Shown here piece after piece: positions 21,901 to 38,518 of a stretch of 64,000 nucleotides of DNA; the stretch's first letter is position 1; each line of letters starts with the position of its first letter. The notes beneath the pieces were generated by a model. That model ran no database searches. It was not told where the DNA came from and worked only from the letters and a program-made list of their open reading frames with translations. The stretch covers positions 20,523-84,522 of the forward strand of contig MU832155.1 in the NCBI GenBank assembly GCA_029204225.1, read 5' to 3'. Made by a program: the position numbers and the translations under genes. This DNA is from Diphasiastrum complanatum (Eukaryota > Streptophyta > Lycopodiopsida > Lycopodiales > Lycopodiaceae).

Positions 21901-22961
21901 CTTCATGAAGAGCACTTTTATGTTAACAATTGGATCAATATGAGTGAATGCTGGTTTTTACGGCTTTTTTTCATTACACAGTGATTTAGGTGGTTTTGTT
22001 GGCTGTCTTTTGCCTTTTAATGAGCCAATTTTGGCTTGAATCAGAGGAAAAGCATAAAAATAAGCACAAAAAAGACTAAACACTGGTTGTGAGTGTTGGT
22101 GGTTTCTTGCAGGATTTGCATGGCAGTTTCTTGGTGATTCACAGGTTTATGCTAGATTTTTTGACAAACTAACAGTGTTTGCAGGATTATGTGAATCTAT
22201 AAAGCCATCATGGTTTATACAATTGCCTATTCTGTAAATAAAAGTTGGCACCTGCAAATCAGAGTTTCTGACAAAAAATGGGTAGCATCTACCTTGTTCT
22301 TCAGCCTTAGGAAAACCTACAATGTGTAATGTAAGAATTGCTAGCTTATCTCTTTGTTTATACAAATGGAAGATTAAGCAAACTCAATAACACCCTAAAG
22401 CACCTTCTTACTGCAAAAATAGCAGTAGAATGTGATTTTTGCATGAAAACTTGGTTTATGCATTCTAAACTTCTGTTTTCTAATGAGAACAGTAGAGTTC
22501 AAACTTTAGGGAATTGCTGATGTTATAAAGCGCCCTATCTGACATCCTAATCTGCAAGAAAGAGCAAAAGAAATGCATGTATTGCTTCAAGTGTTAGTAG
22601 AAGTTGAAACTTCTTACTGGAAGCAATCAACTTGATCTTAGTATGGACTGAGATTCGTGGGTTGATGCAAGGACGGAAGTTCATGCTAACAATATATTCT
22701 TTTGAGTTAATCTCCAGTTGAGATTTTGGATGTGAAATAGCACTCTTTGAGAAATATTCTCTCTTTGAAGATAACCAAGTTACAGGATTCTCGGTTATGA
22801 AAGTGTTGTGTACAGATCAGGAGTTATCTGTAGAGATATGCTATGTAGTGAATCTTTGTGGGATCATTAAAACCTTTTGTACAAACTTCTAATCCCGAGG
22901 ATCTACAAAGTATTCTGTGAACTAAGTTTATTTGCATGCATAAATTAGTTGTTGTTACATA
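21901..22961. other. No gene seen
   Basis: AT-rich sequence with only short ORFs lacking domains. It lies between the decayed gene copy and the target-site duplication of the gag-only element. Confidence 0.4.
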
Positions 22962-24089
22962 GGCATTGTGGTACGTTTTGTGTGTTGCTTAATAGTGTTC
23001 ATAGCATTATAGTGGGATTTTGGTATGATTTTGAAGCTAGTCATTGGGTTTCTAGTTCGGATATTGCCATAGATTATACTCGAAGGTAACATAAGTTTGA
23101 ACCCATTCACCTCATAAGTAATCCATCTCAAATATTCTTTTCAATGATATAAATGTTTCCATTTACTAATCCTCGTATTCTCTCCAATCAAGCAAACTTT
23201 GTATACAAATATTTTATCATGATCTAATTAAGATACATATGATGTTGCTTTAGAAGTTAATAGATCACAATTAGAGTTCAATTTGGTGTATTGTATGAAA
23301 TCATTTCCATTATCTTTCAATTTTTTTTTGAAATATTTGGTATGATCTCCAATTACACATCAGTAAATTTCATATTTTCCTTACTTATATTTAAGATGCA
23401 CCTTATTTACAAGAAATCATTGGCATTCATACTTACTGTTCATTCATGTATGCAATTGCCATGATCTAATTCTTAATCAGGACCATTTTTTTCAATGATT
23501 TTGTCACGATAATGAAATACGTGATTTGTTATGTAAATTGCAATTATGTTTGTTAAGCATATGGAATATTTTGTGAAAACAAAACAAAATCTAAATATCT
23601 TTCATGTTGAATGTGTTTTACCTTAGACAGTAAATCAGTGAATTATTACTGACTGTAAAATTATAATTCTTACTACAGAAGGTAAATCTGTTAGTCATCT
23701 TTTATTGCATTACACATTTAGTAACTAATCAGATTTCCATTCTTTAATTCCATTCATAGCCACAAAATAGCGTTTACTTCTATATGTATTATGAAGTGAT
23801 TTAGGACATGAGTAAAAACAGAGATGAGCAATGAAAATTACCTCAGTCTTATTACTCTGACTTAAGTTTCAAGAGATTGTCCATAGGCTAAGGTCTTTTC
23901 TTCAACAAACATCTGATTCTTTAATATCTTCATTTTTGTGGCTCATTCACTTTATTTCTAGAGTGCCGGTTCTCATCTTAAATCTTTGTCGAGTGATCTC
24001 TTTCACTAAAAGAGATTTTTGAAACAAGAAGAAAGGAGGGAGGCTGAGTGTTGGAGCGCGACAGTGAGGGAAGAAGGATCTCAGGTGAG

Positions 24090-24610
24090 GGAGAGAGAGA
24101 GAACGCGATAGCAGAGAGGGATCGCAGGAGGAATGGAGAGCGCAGGCAGGGGAGGGATAGATTTTGAAGAGAGGGTGGACAAAACGCAGATGGAAGGCGC
24201 AGTTCTAGAGAGCAGGTGAGGAGAGAATAGGCGATGTCGCTTATTGGCACTTATTGGTCCGGGAAGGGGAGTAACGCCCGCTCCCGTGCGTATGCGACAC
24301 GTGGATCGGGTGCCCGGGCCTCCAAAATTTTCTTGGTGAGACACTATCGCAGTTCCGGACACTCGGCGCCAGCGTCTCGCGGTTCGGGGCACCCTGCTGT
24401 AACGTAGGCTGGCGCCCCACGAGCAGGCAGGGGCCGAGCGTAGGCTCAGGGTGGCACCCGGCAGGCAGGCTGGGGCATCAGGCGGGCCCCAGGTGGCGCC
24501 AGACAGATGCGACGCCAGGTGGGCACCGGGTAGCTGGAGCCCAAAATTTTCTCGAGCACCGGACGTGACTCGGACGTGACTGGCGTGCCCCCGAGCACGC
24601 ACACATGGTA
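24090..24610. other. GC-rich island inside the 3' LTR
   Basis: About 0.5 kb of CpG- and GC-rich sequence (many 'ggcgcc', 'gggccc' and 'cccggg'-like words) in an otherwise AT-rich element, with no counterpart in the 5' LTR. The phrase 'ccaaaattttct' occurs near both ends (about 24321 and 24541). Origin unknown; a captured or inserted fragment is likely. Confidence 0.6.
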
Positions 24611-24868
24611 GTACTGAACAATTTTTGTAATATATACAGAAGTTGCTCAGTCCATAGAATACTTATGGGACAAAGCTGAGCTTTGCAGGAAGGTGTGTAG
24701 GTGCCTGGCAGGGGGGCAGATGGTGGGGACAGGGTGGGGACACGTGGTTGTGATGCATTGGGGTGGGTGTCATCGTATGCGTCCCAATAAGAGACGAGGG
24801 AGAATAGGAGAGGTATTTCTAGAGGAAGGGAGGAAGCAACTCAACGATGGAGAAGGGATTGGAATAAG

Positions 24869-24980
<112 letters not shown>

Positions 24981-26706
24981 GCCTCAGAGGGATAGTGAAG
25001 CGTTGTGGGGGGTAGATAGCATCAACAACAAAGGCTGGTTGTTTGTATATGTGAGAGATGGATAGCGAGCAAGCAACATATACCTTTGTCCATCAGATCA
25101 GTAGTATTGATGTATGTTGCAGTTAGAGCAACAATATTTGAGATAGTCTGTCCATTGCATTCAGATAGAGGAATGATAGGTTGTCCAACGTAGTCAGAAA
25201 GCCAAAAAGCTATGAGTATAATGCAGGCAGTTCTGCATGAAATGTCTTCTTCATATGATCATACTCCAAGCTCAATCAATATACTATCCAATCTGTAGAT
25301 AGCACAAGTAGTTAAGACAACGAGATCATCACCAATCTTCTTGAAGAACCTATGTATTCATAATCACAATCATGAAATAGAATGTAGCAGAAGACTCCAT
25401 GCCTCTCTACATCACCAGAACACTCGAATGGTCTCTGCCTCCAATACTTCAAATGTAGCCTGTATCCGTGAATGTCTCTTTCCCAATACCTCGTGAGAGA
25501 GAGAGGGAGAGCAGTTACCAATCTCTTTCTTCCAAACACCATCCCTTTTTGGCCTTCCATTGATTCCGATCCATTGAATTCAATTCTACCAATTATCATA
25601 AAGCTTTTGCATATCCATTGGACATGTGTCCATAGCAAATTGATTGTTTTCAGAATCGTCGAATACGCCATAGTGGAAACTGCTCCACCGACCATTCGAA
25701 GTGTCTCTTCTTCATAACCACCCTTTACTGGCAAAATGCATTTATAATTGTCTTCTTAGTCTTCATATTAGCACAACTCTTTTATAAATTATTGTGGCCT
25801 CAAGAACCATTTTCATTTGTTACTTTGAATTGCTCCCAAAATATAGGTATATGGTTGATTTATGTCTTCATAAATTTAACTGACATCCATTTTATTTAAA
25901 ACTTCATAAAGGCAAATATAATCCTCACCACTGCAAATCGTCTGATCATCATGTTTTCAAATGCAGTAAAGACTTTCATTATTAGCTCATCGATTCCAAT
26001 TTGAGAATCGACATAGTACTTTAACTTGGCAATTCTGAACTGGCAATTTCTTTTCTTTTCTTTACTTAGACATTTTGAATCATGAACTGCTCGTCATTAG
26101 AAACTGCGACTGAACGTCCTTTTGTCTTCATGACCATTAATCTTAGGACATTCCTTAATCTTCAAAAGGGTATTATTTGTGACTATCAATGATTTAATTG
26201 TTGTACTTTCACTGATTGGTTGTCTTCGTCTTGAACTGAACTTTGATTGTCGTTGTTTGCAGGACCCTTAGCCTTTGGACCTTTCCTTGAAACTTAAGTC
26301 AGTGCCTTAAAGTTACCTGGGCATCTTTTATTAATCATGATATAAATAAGATACATTGATCAATTACAACATGGCAAACAATGGCCATTAACAACTATAG
26401 ATATTTTTGTCCATCAAAGTCACTTATAAGTATTGCTATTTAACAAACTTATTAAAATTAGTAAATTCTTAAAAATAGCTCTAATTCTTCTGATATAACT
26501 GTCATTTGCCGACTTGATACATTTGAACCTGCCATAGAATTTTATAGCTACTCTTTAACATAGCTACATTCGTACATTAGTAAAAAGTGGCATAATAGGA
26601 AATTTTGCGCATATGAGATACATCTAGCACATTTTATTCTAGAAAATCAGCATCAATGATTGTAGTTGCTGAATTTTTGAAATTTTGACCAGAAAAATGC
26701 ACTACA

Positions 26707-26718
26707 TGTTTTCCCCCA
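26707..26718 (-). other. Polypurine tract of the gag-only element
   Basis: The minus strand reads TTGGGGGAAAACA, abutting the 3' LTR start TGTAGTGC. It supports the orientation and the LTR boundary. Confidence 0.75.
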
Positions 26719-28343
26719 ACTTAAATGTGAAGTGTCCCCGCGAACAGAGGGAATAGTCTTTGACATTTGATTTCGTATCATAAAGCCATTGATTTAGCCT
26801 TACGATCTTTTCATCTTTTCAGCATTTCAAGATTTTCTTCGTCAATTAATGGGCGCTCAGCACACAATATAGTGTGATGCTAACCATTATTATTCAACAA
26901 CATGAATCCAAAGGCCATTGATTAAACCTTTAGATCTTTCAGCAACATTTTCTTTATCCATAATAAAAATCCTGCATTAGATCCAACCCGTGTCTAAAGA
27001 AAATATGCTCCCACTCCCATCAAATCATAATGTAATGCCCATCATCAAAACCATGCATTGTTGGGAAATGTTGATGCAATCTTCATTGTCGTAACAAGAT
27101 ATGAATGTAGTTTCTCAGCTTTGTGTCTAGGTCTTCATATAATGTAGTGCGTGCAATGAAACCTATTCTAAAAGTTGGATCTTCGTCATTCACATTGTGA
27201 ATATATCACATTCTCATTAAGACCTATTCACTCTCTTAAATAACAAGTAGATTTTTTTTTTCAAGCAAATGTTCATGCTATACCTCACATTTCTACTCTC
27301 ATAGATAGATTTTGAATGAGATCTTATATTTTCTATTCTTATCAAAGAAAATCTATGATCCAATTATAATTCTCAAGACCTTATGAATAACAAAATAGAA
27401 AACACTCATCATATTCTCTCCACTCATTTTTCCACTCATCACTCAAAAGATCTCACAAATACTCTCAATAAAAGATCCAAGATGGTCTTCAGCAGCAACA
27501 GATGTCTTCGACATAGATCCATAATCATCAATAGGTATTTTTTTTCTTTTTCTTCCCTCACCTCCCCACTGGTAATGTTTTATCCATTCCAAATCTTCAT
27601 ATTTCCTCTCAATACCACCCTCATGACACTATTCAACAAAAATGCCCATCCAAGGCATTAGAACATTGCATCCCATCTTCTAATCAATGCATAATTCAAG
27701 TAGACATGAAATACAAAGTCTCATATTTCTCATCAGATGGATGCATACACCACTTTGTCTAATTGATACAAGTGTAATGTGTGTGGATATTTTACCTCCA
27801 ATCTTCATATAGAGTGTATCACCTTCCAAGATATATATTATATCCTTCTCAAATAAGATGAAATATTTTTCTCAAAAAGTATTTGATAGATATGCAAATT
27901 GAGTTTGTAAAAATATAATCATTGAAATCTGTGCATCTCGTCCATAAACATACACTATATTTGAATTTGTATTGGATACTACATTCAAGCTGTCATTGCA
28001 TATTGTATATTCTATTAAAACAATATCTTCATAGGCTGCTCATATATATTTCAAACATGAAGTTCACATTGATATATAAATTTCTTATTCCTCCATTCTC
28101 ATATTAAAATATGTCGCCAAATTATGTGTCTAGTTGATTAAGGTAACAACTTTGAGTGATATTCATTTTTCTAAATAATCTCATTGTCATGCCATCATTT
28201 ATGTGATTTTTTTTTTCTTTTCAATATCGAATAGATATATATTTTTTTAAAAAAATTTAGATTGTTTCAAATTCAGGATTTTTTTTTTGTTGTATTTTAA
28301 AAAGAAGAAAACTATCATATTATATACATTTACATCATCATTA
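26719..28343 (-). other. Non-coding 3' interior of the gag-only element
   Basis: About 1.6 kb of very AT-rich sequence with no credible coding frame. In an autonomous gypsy element this position would hold the end of pol or an untranslated tail. Confidence 0.5.
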
Positions 28344-29655
28344 TTATATCAATTTATTGGGATATTTTTTGTAGTAATTATCGTGAAGCATCTCATATGT
28401 ATGATGACCTGATATCATATTATACCATTTATCACAAATAATCTTGTAATATTTGAAACCTTTGATTTTTTCAGCTTTTCTTTGATATTGATCATTTTTT
28501 TCATAGACTTTACTTTGAATATCTTTTGTTCTTTTGTAATTATAATCACTTCTCCACCTCTTATCATGCTTACTTAGTATTTTGTCAGTTAGAGGTTTTA
28601 ATACTCGTATGCATTTACATTTTTCCGAGTTCATAAAATTTTGATAGAGTATTATAATCACAAAAGATAACATAATACTATATTGATATGGTAATACATC
28701 CAAAGATTCATTTACCATATATTTATTATAAATACTTTCGTTCATTTTCTTTTTAGTAGATATGTCATTGATCAATCTATCATGCATAGCATTTTGATCC
28801 ACAAGTGTAAACACTAATTTATCATCGATTGATATTTTAATATCTGTACCATATAATGAATTAACATTGTCATTATTCCAATGGCTAAACTCTTAAAGAA
28901 CATTTTTATTTGTATTCTTGGTACAAATCTCATTATCGTATATTGAATTTATTTTTTTAGAATCTTCTATTTCTCTTTCATTCTGGTTTTTCACATTAGT
29001 TTCTTCATATAGCTCATTATTAATCAGCTTCAAAGATGAGTGATCCAACTTAGATAATTCTAATTCTCTTAGTATTAACTCTTTCTCATATTCATAAAAA
29101 ACTTGTAACTCACCCATCTTAGATGATAAATCCTCTTGATCTTTCTTTGAATCAAATGAGCTATCATTTTTTTTTCCTTGGGAATAATGAAATTTATATC
29201 TTGACCTTGCAACCTTTCATCGATGTCACTCGTATTGGAAGTAATGATTTTCTTTATGAATTCTTCTACTCCAACCAAACTATCATCAATTTCTTGATCA
29301 TTCTCTAATAATGGTAATATTTGACTTTCAAGTTGTGATATCCATATGTCATTTGGTAGTATTTCTTCCTTCAAAAGACATTGACTTTGCAACAAGTTAG
29401 AATGAACAAAATTTGATTGACCTTCTTGTTCTACTTCCTCAATAGCATATTTATCAATTGTAGCATCATATATATTTCTAATTTTTCATTATCATTACAT
29501 AAAGACTCCATCGGTTCAAAGTATACATCAATGGAATGCACCACATCTTGAGTATCTTCACAACAATTGTTTTCTTCAATGACAACAGTAATTTTATTTA
29601 ATTGATCAATCTTATAGTCATACTCAACATTTTTACTACATCCTTCTTGCACCAT
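28344..29655 (-). pseudogene. Decayed acidic ORFs downstream of gag
   Basis: Four minus-strand frames follow gag in order: 29655-29431, 29395-29075, 29117-28893 and 28814-28344. They are rich in Asp, Glu, Asn and Lys. Overlap between neighbouring frames (for example around 29465 and 29100) suggests one long ORF broken by frameshifts. No protease, RT or integrase motif is visible. They may be the tail of a long gag or an extra ORF of this family. Confidence 0.4.
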
Positions 29656-29688
29656 GATATTTTCTTTAACTTTAAAAAGCTGATTTGT

Positions 29689-30345
29689 TTAAATAGGATC
29701 ATCAGAATAACAAGATTCATTTTTCATAAGAATTTTAGGAATAGATGATACTCTAGCATAGTAGGAAGAGATTCCTACATCAAATTCATCCAAGGGTCTT
29801 TCTATCCAACCCTTCTTATCAAATACTTCTATTTCTATCATCATTTTATCAGCATGTTCTATAGCAACTGCCCTAGAGATAGCTTCCTCAAAAGTCTTAG
29901 GAACTTTTGAGAGAATACTATATGCCATGTCATCAGGCAAACTTGATATAAACCAAGATAAGAAAAACTTTTCTCCTGGTCTTTCACTTAATCTTTTAGC
30001 CAAACAATTGATTTTATCAACAAAGCTTTTGATAGATTCATTTTGTTTCAATTTAATTTCACTTAGTAATTTGATGACATCAGAAGAGTAATTCCATCTT
30101 CTAAACCTATCCAAGAAGCTTGTTTTAAGTTTTGTCCAATTGTAAATTTTCTTTTGATTCAATACTAAATACTATTGAAGAACAAGATTATCCAATGTTA
30201 CTGGAAATAATCTAAACATATCATCATCTTCTTTTTCATAATTTTGTCTACACACATTCATGAATCTTTGAATATGTAAATCTGCATCTTCATCTTCATT
30301 TCCATTAAAACTGGGTAGACTGACACTTTCTTCATTCATTGACAT
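29689..30345 (-). pseudogene. Ty3/gypsy-type gag with one in-frame TAG
   Basis: The ATG at 30345 opens a frame with LPSFNGNEDEDADLHIQRF, like the start of plant gypsy gag. It is interrupted by TAG at codon 58 (30172-30174) and then continues in the same frame to 29689. The second part (TKLKTSFLDRFR, ESIKSFVDKINCLAKRL, FLSWFISSLPDDM, then a helix-rich end) has the spacing of the Retrotrans_gag domain (capsid). No CCHC knuckle follows. One CAG-to-TAG change would explain the stop. This is the only family-defining protein in the element. Confidence 0.75.
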
Positions 30346-31130
30346 TGTTTTTTTTTTTTTAATTAATTTATTTATTTCTTATATGTTCTATTAGATTGTT
30401 GTGAAATGATCGTATAAATGATTTTTTTTTTTCAATTATAGCTTTGGTGATAACGTTTGATTTGAATGTAATACTTAGTTTGTAGTGCTTATAGCTTCTT
30501 TAGTTAGTTCTCTTCATCTTTCATTTCTATGTGTTTTCTTCTTCTTCTTTTTTCACAATTTTTTTTTTCTTCTTTTTGTTTATCAAGTATGAATAACACT
30601 CATTCAAGACATGCAATTTCGATACGGTCCTCTTGAGTGACTTTCCTAATTCAAGATGGCACCCACTAGGCTAGGATGGTGGGGCTAGGCTTCACACCTA
30701 CACCTCTGTCCAACACTATACCTTACTTCTTCTACAAATCTTGAAACATTTGTACTACTCAATCATGAAAACATTCAATCTTGCTCACACATCTCACAAA
30801 TATCACTAAGTCCAAACAACAATTTTTATCACACAATACCATCATGATCAAAAGTTACAATCATTCATTTTTCATCTATACAATCATTGAATAATGATAG
30901 TCCATTCAAAATTAGAACACATATAAAGGACTTCACGAGGTCAATTCCATGTGGAATATTCAATTTTTTTTTTCTTCTTCTTTTTCATCAAGATGTATGT
31001 TTCCCTTTCATATTTGTCCAATTTATTTCACATTAGGAGCATTGACATCACTTTTAAACCTTTTAAATCCTCTATGGCAGTATATTGAACTAGGATACCA
31101 CTAGAGTATCTGGCTTTCATAGATCTAAAT

Positions 31131-31146
31131 CCCATTGTGGTCACCA
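31131..31146 (-). other. Candidate primer-binding site of the gag-only element
   Basis: The minus strand reads TGGTGACCACAATGGG, 7 nt inside the 5' LTR. TGG at the start and the position fit a tRNA primer site. I cannot assign the tRNA with confidence. Confidence 0.45.
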
Positions 31147-31153
31147 TAAAACA

Positions 31154-33756
<2,603 letters not shown>

Positions 33757-33761
33757 GGCAT

Positions 33762-34470
33762 ATAAATGAGGATTGCATTTAAGACAATTTCTCTCTGGGT
33801 TAGTAATTTCTCATTGAGAATTGCTTATTGACCTAGAAGTGATTTAGAATCAAATTAAATGTGGTGTTTTGATACCACACCTAGATATTTAAAATATTTT
33901 CTAAATCAAACACAGCTAACCGATTCAGACGTGTTACTTCTGAGTTAGTTGTGGAAAATCAACAATATAATCTTACTTATGGAAATTGTTGTTGAAATGT
34001 ATTGCTTATAAGTCACAACGTCTATGAGTCATTTTGATTCATTTACTGATGGGTGTGCATAGAATACATGAAAACATTTTGGGACTTATCTTTTCCTGTT
34101 CGGAAAGGATGGAATGTTATCCCGGAAGACTCAGGAGAGTTGGATAGTTGTTTGCCAAAAGTTAGAATTTCTCGTAATGAGGTTTCGGTAAATCTTAAGT
34201 TATTCTAGATTAGAACTTAAGAGAAAAATCTAGACGTATTCTAGGTTGGGAACCTAACTTTGGAATGACAATTTGTGCCATGTCTAAAGTAAGGGCGTTT
34301 TTTAGTTTACAATCCTTATATTGGCACCGTGTGTGAGTTGTAAAAGTCTGGAACTTTCCAGATGGAAAGGACTTTGTGAACAGCTCATGTGTCTTTTAAG
34401 AATTGTAATGCACTCTCATGATGTACTCTTATGATATGGAGTCAAAATCAAAAGTAGAGATATTTGAACT
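33762..34470. other. No gene seen
   Basis: AT-rich sequence right of the GGCAT duplication, possibly the decayed upstream part of the copia scrap that follows. No readable domain. Confidence 0.35.
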
Positions 34471-34471
34471 A

Positions 34472-34900
34472 CCTGCGAATCATGTCTTAAAGGCAAGATG
34501 ACTAGAACACCTTTTAGTAAGAATGTTTATAAAGAAACTAAGGTACTTGAAATTGTGCATTCTGATATTTGTGGACCATTTGGAGTATTGTCGTTGGGTG
34601 ATGCAAAGTACTTCATTACGTTTATTGATGACAGCAGCAAGTTCGGTTTAGTATACTTTATTCGTACCAAATTTGAAGCTTTCAAAAAATTTGTTGAGTA
34701 TACGAATTGGGCTGAGAAGTAGACAGACAATAAGCTGAAGCAAATTTGCACAGATCATGGAAGTGAGTAGATTTACAATGAATTCAAAGTTATTCTACTG
34801 ATCAAGATATTATGCACATGAAAACTGCATCTTACACACCTAAGCACAATGGAATAGCTGAACAAAGGAATCGTACACTTATAGAAGCTGCAAGACATTA
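34472..34900 (+). pseudogene. Old copia integrase fragment
   Basis: Frame from 34472: TCESCLKGKMTRTPF (end of the pre-integrase zinc finger), EIVHSDICGPF and FITFIDDSSKFG (integrase core). After stops at about 34720 and 34768, TPKHNGIAEQRNRTLIEAAR carries the catalytic Glu region. Its wording differs from the other copia elements here, so it is a separate, older family. At about 34893 it runs into a sequence starting 'attagaggagttctc', which resembles the ends of the MITEs at 51.8-53.6 kb. Confidence 0.8.
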
Positions 34901-35417
34901 GAGGAGTTCTCAATATCAAAAAGACCCTTTAAGGAATGCCATGTAGGATATACAAAAATATCAAAATAAATAAACCAATATTGTTTATTTGCTTGCCCAC
35001 ACCACTCCCAAGGCCTCCCCAACTCCCAATGATCTAACCATAGTGTCTATAGTCACAGTTAAGAACTGTTAACAGTTCCCAATATAACTTGACTAAATTC
35101 AAAATATTCTCTCCATTGGTTACGAAAAGGGCAATATTTTCACTGGATCTAGAATATGACCGCCATCCCCAAATTTGAATTAGAAAAAATTGCAAAATGT
35201 TTACATATGCATTCCTTCCACGAGAATGGAAATATGAGCGCCAACTACCTATTGGAATGAAAAAATGAGCGGCATTTTCAAATTTGAATCAAGCATACAA
35301 GCATGGAGATTGGATTGATCGTACATAGTATATAATATAATCAAAGATGAGTATTTTGTTTTGCTTCATAGAATCTGGTCATAGTACTTTGATGCAACTG
35401 ATTACTATATTATTTTT
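34901..35417. other. No gene seen; upstream of the transposase-like gene
   Basis: AT-rich sequence. It contains a perfect 14-bp palindrome AACTGTTAACAGTT at 35064-35077. It may include the promoter or first exon of the following gene, which I could not define. Confidence 0.35.
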
Positions 35418-37705
35418 TTGATGATGACATTATATCATCTACATGTGGATATCCCTATTGATTTGGCACCTTTGCAGAGAAGAGGAGGCAAAGGAGTTCA
35501 AATATCTGCTGAAGATTGTTCTCGTTACAGGGCAGAAGGAAAGAAAAACGTGGATTTGTGGACAGATGGAACATTATATCCACAAGATCCAAGCACTTTG
35601 ACACATCCCACATTCTCTTCAATAACTCATTTAGTTACATGGATATGCAATGGGCATAGTGGATTACTAGGATATTGTGAAAGATTGCAAAACCATGGAA
35701 AACAACTTTATATGAATAAAGTTCACTTTTTAGAAGGTGAGTTAATTCGGATATCTTCTTATTGTCAGAATAGAGATTGTCATCTCCAAAAGACGTTAGA
35801 AGAAAATGAACAACTTAAAAAAAATAATGAATCATTACAGAAGATAGCAATCAATATCAAATCGGAACTAGAGCAAATGCAATCAGTCTTACAGTCTATT
35901 CGTATTGAAAACTTACAATTACTGAAGGATGTGGATTTGGTAAAGAAGAAGGCTGAAAATAAGAAGCGAAAGCGACAAAGTTACAAGGATATTCAAACGC
36001 TTTCAAAAGGAGGTTATCGAAATAGAAGGATCTGTGCATTCAAGTAAGCATATTCTAAATTTTGTAAGTTTTTCAATGACATTTGGATTTAATTTCAGCT
36101 ATGGTGATATTCTGTTAACTATTTGTTTTTTTTGCAGATCTGCATTAGTAGCTCCTCGGAATATTAAAGACAATGCTTCACTAGGAATGTCATTGGGCAC
36201 AATATTGACTTGCAAATCCACTGAGCATATCATGATGAACAATAGGATTTCAAATGTAAAGTGTAAAATAGCAGAGTCTTTGATGGTGGACATTCAAAAT
36301 ATTCTAGATAAGACTATAGTTCAGAGTGCTTGTGATTTTGTAGGTATTAGTAGGGAAGCATTTGCAACAATATTTAAGCTAATTAGAGAAGCTTTTAAGC
36401 AAGTTTAAATTGGAAAAGTCCCAATCCCTAGGACATATCACTTGAAGAAAGAGAGGGATACATTAAACATAGGTATGCATAAGATCACTGGAACTCCATT
36501 TCATATTGAGGAGGTGTATGAAACTGATGGAAGATCGATATTCTATAATTCATCAAACAATCTATTTGTTGATCTAAATTACTTGCTGAGATACATCATC
36601 ACATTCTATGATATAACCTATGAAAAGGTAAATGGCAAAATAATCATAGTACTTAAGTTAGATGAGTCAGAAATTGTGAAAGGGCAGAAGATGGAAAGGG
36701 TTAGTATAGCTCTCATGAATGATGCTCTATCCCAAACAAAGAACCAAGAAGATTTCAAATTCAGCGTCTAGTCGGAAAATGATATATGGTGGTTGGCAGC
36801 GTTTCAGGTAACTAATCTCATTATTATATTACATTCATTGAATAGTATTAATACATTGTAAACTAAGTATGATTAATTCTTTGGACAGGTGTTGAAAGAG
36901 GGTCATGATATATTATCATGGATATTCTCAAGGACATCTTATCCTAGGATCATCAAGGACCATATGGATGGAGGACTTCTCAATGTTCCAGGAGTTGGAG
37001 ACTTCAATGTTGAATGGCACTTAGCAGGTGATTTGAAAACATTGAAATGTATGTATAATGTCTCTCACGATGCTACATCAAAACACCCTTGTTTGTACTA
37101 CATGAAAATGGCAAAAGATGTAACTAAGAGTACAGGAATCACTAGAGAATATGCAGATCCAAACTGGAAGCCTGTGTTGTCTATCCCCTTAAAAAATGTG
37201 CATGTTTGCACTCTTCATGCAGAAGTTAGATTAATAGAAAAGATCATTTATCTTCATATAGTTTTTGCTTGGAATACTAAGCCAGCATCATTAGCAAAGG
37301 AAACTATCTCTCGAGTAGAAGATGTTTTATCAAAAGTAGGACTCCATAAAGGACATGTCAAAATTCAAAAGATGAAAAGCTTTCAGGAAAGAATGGGAAC
37401 ATGCCAACTAAGCCAAGCATAGGAGGAGCAAAAGCACGTTGTTTTCTATCCAATCATACTGGTAAGGCTTCTAATATTCAACACTCAGTCTAGACAAATA
37501 TTATTGCTGCACTCAGGACTTCGAGAAAGACGGCAACACCAAAGTACTAAAAGTTGATGTATGGAAAAAACTTGATAGTATGATTGCTATTTTAAGAAAA
37601 GAAAAATACTCTGATACTGATAAGAAAGCTGTCCAAAGGACTTGTGTCGAGTTTGTTAATGCAATATCAAAAGGATGGGGAGAAGATCACATCACTCATT
37701 ACATG
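35418..37705 (+). pseudogene. Multi-exon transposase-like gene, broken by in-frame stops
   Basis: Exons by splice signals: to 36043 (acceptor TTTGCAG at 35477 or ORF start 35418), 36138-36807, 36889-37461 and 37516-37705, with GT-AG introns of about 54-94 nt. The first exon encodes a long Lys/Glu-rich coiled coil and a basic end (KKRKRQSYKD). Later exons contain LKLDESEIVKGQKMERV, then WHLAGDLKTLKCMY followed by KHPCLYYMK, then a His-Ala helix and GWGEDHITHYM. An Asp in a strand (LKLDE), then GDLK and a small Cys/Tyr insert, is the pattern I associate with RNase H-fold DDE transposases. I cannot name the superfamily. In-frame stops: TAA at 36406, TAG at 36769 and TAG at 37420. The frame is ambiguous after about 37380. 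All three stops could come from C-to-T changes at Gln codons. Confidence 0.5.
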
Positions 37706-38518
37706 GTTAGTATAAAATTTTCAAAATGCTTTCAAATTTTCATATATAGCCATAATAGAAAAATCAGCTTGTAGTAGATAGGAAATAGACTTTCCAAGAC
37801 AAAATCTACTCAAAGGTCAGCAACCTCAAGCTGAAACTATGAGCACAATAGATTGCAATACTCCGCATGCAATTTGCTCAACAAGTAATGAAATAGGTGG
37901 CTGATTTCTGTACAAAAAACAGAATGATCACAAATATGTAGATTTCAAATGAAGCCAAAACCAAAACCAGAAATTTGTGGCTAAAAAGAGTGCACACTAT
38001 GTGCATATAGAGCTAATGGTAGCGCCCTACTCCAAGCTCACCAACAGGGAAATTTCAGCAAGAAATGTTTCCAAAACGCATGTATCTAACATTATGATTT
38101 TGACATATGCAGCACATACTAAGAGATTATACAACATTTTTGGCAAATACATATGGAAGCTTGAGTGTATGGTCATCACAAGGGATGGAGAAGTCACACT
38201 GGCAAGCACGAGCATCATTTCATTGAAATACACAACATGGAAGAACCAATGAAAAGCGAAACTACATTTGTCAATTGTTTCAGTGGTTCTATCGCAGAGT
38301 TCAGATTCGACATATAACAAAGTCCACACAATACAACAAGTTTAGAAAAGCATGCAAGTTCATACAAGAAGAGAAAATTAGATGATTGTTGAGTAGAAGA
38401 TCATCATTGCTGAGTAGAAGATCATCATGACATGTTCAGAATTGCTTTGCAAATTCATTGAACAAGAGAGGAGCAATACCCAATGTAAATGTATTGATTG
38501 TATTATACAAAGTGTCAA
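37706..38518 (+). other. Downstream tail, possible last exon(s) of the transposase-like gene
   Basis: The donor GTTAGT at 37706 implies more coding sequence to the right. One plus ORF at 37977-38252 encodes a basic 91-residue peptide with no domain I recognise. The stretch contains an almost exact 22-bp direct repeat near 38387-38430 (around 'gagtagaagatcatcat'). Confidence 0.3.

Noticed and set aside
24081-24602. 173-residue minus ORF in the GC-rich island
   Set aside because: Open frames are common by chance in GC-rich sequence; no domain, and it lies within an LTR.
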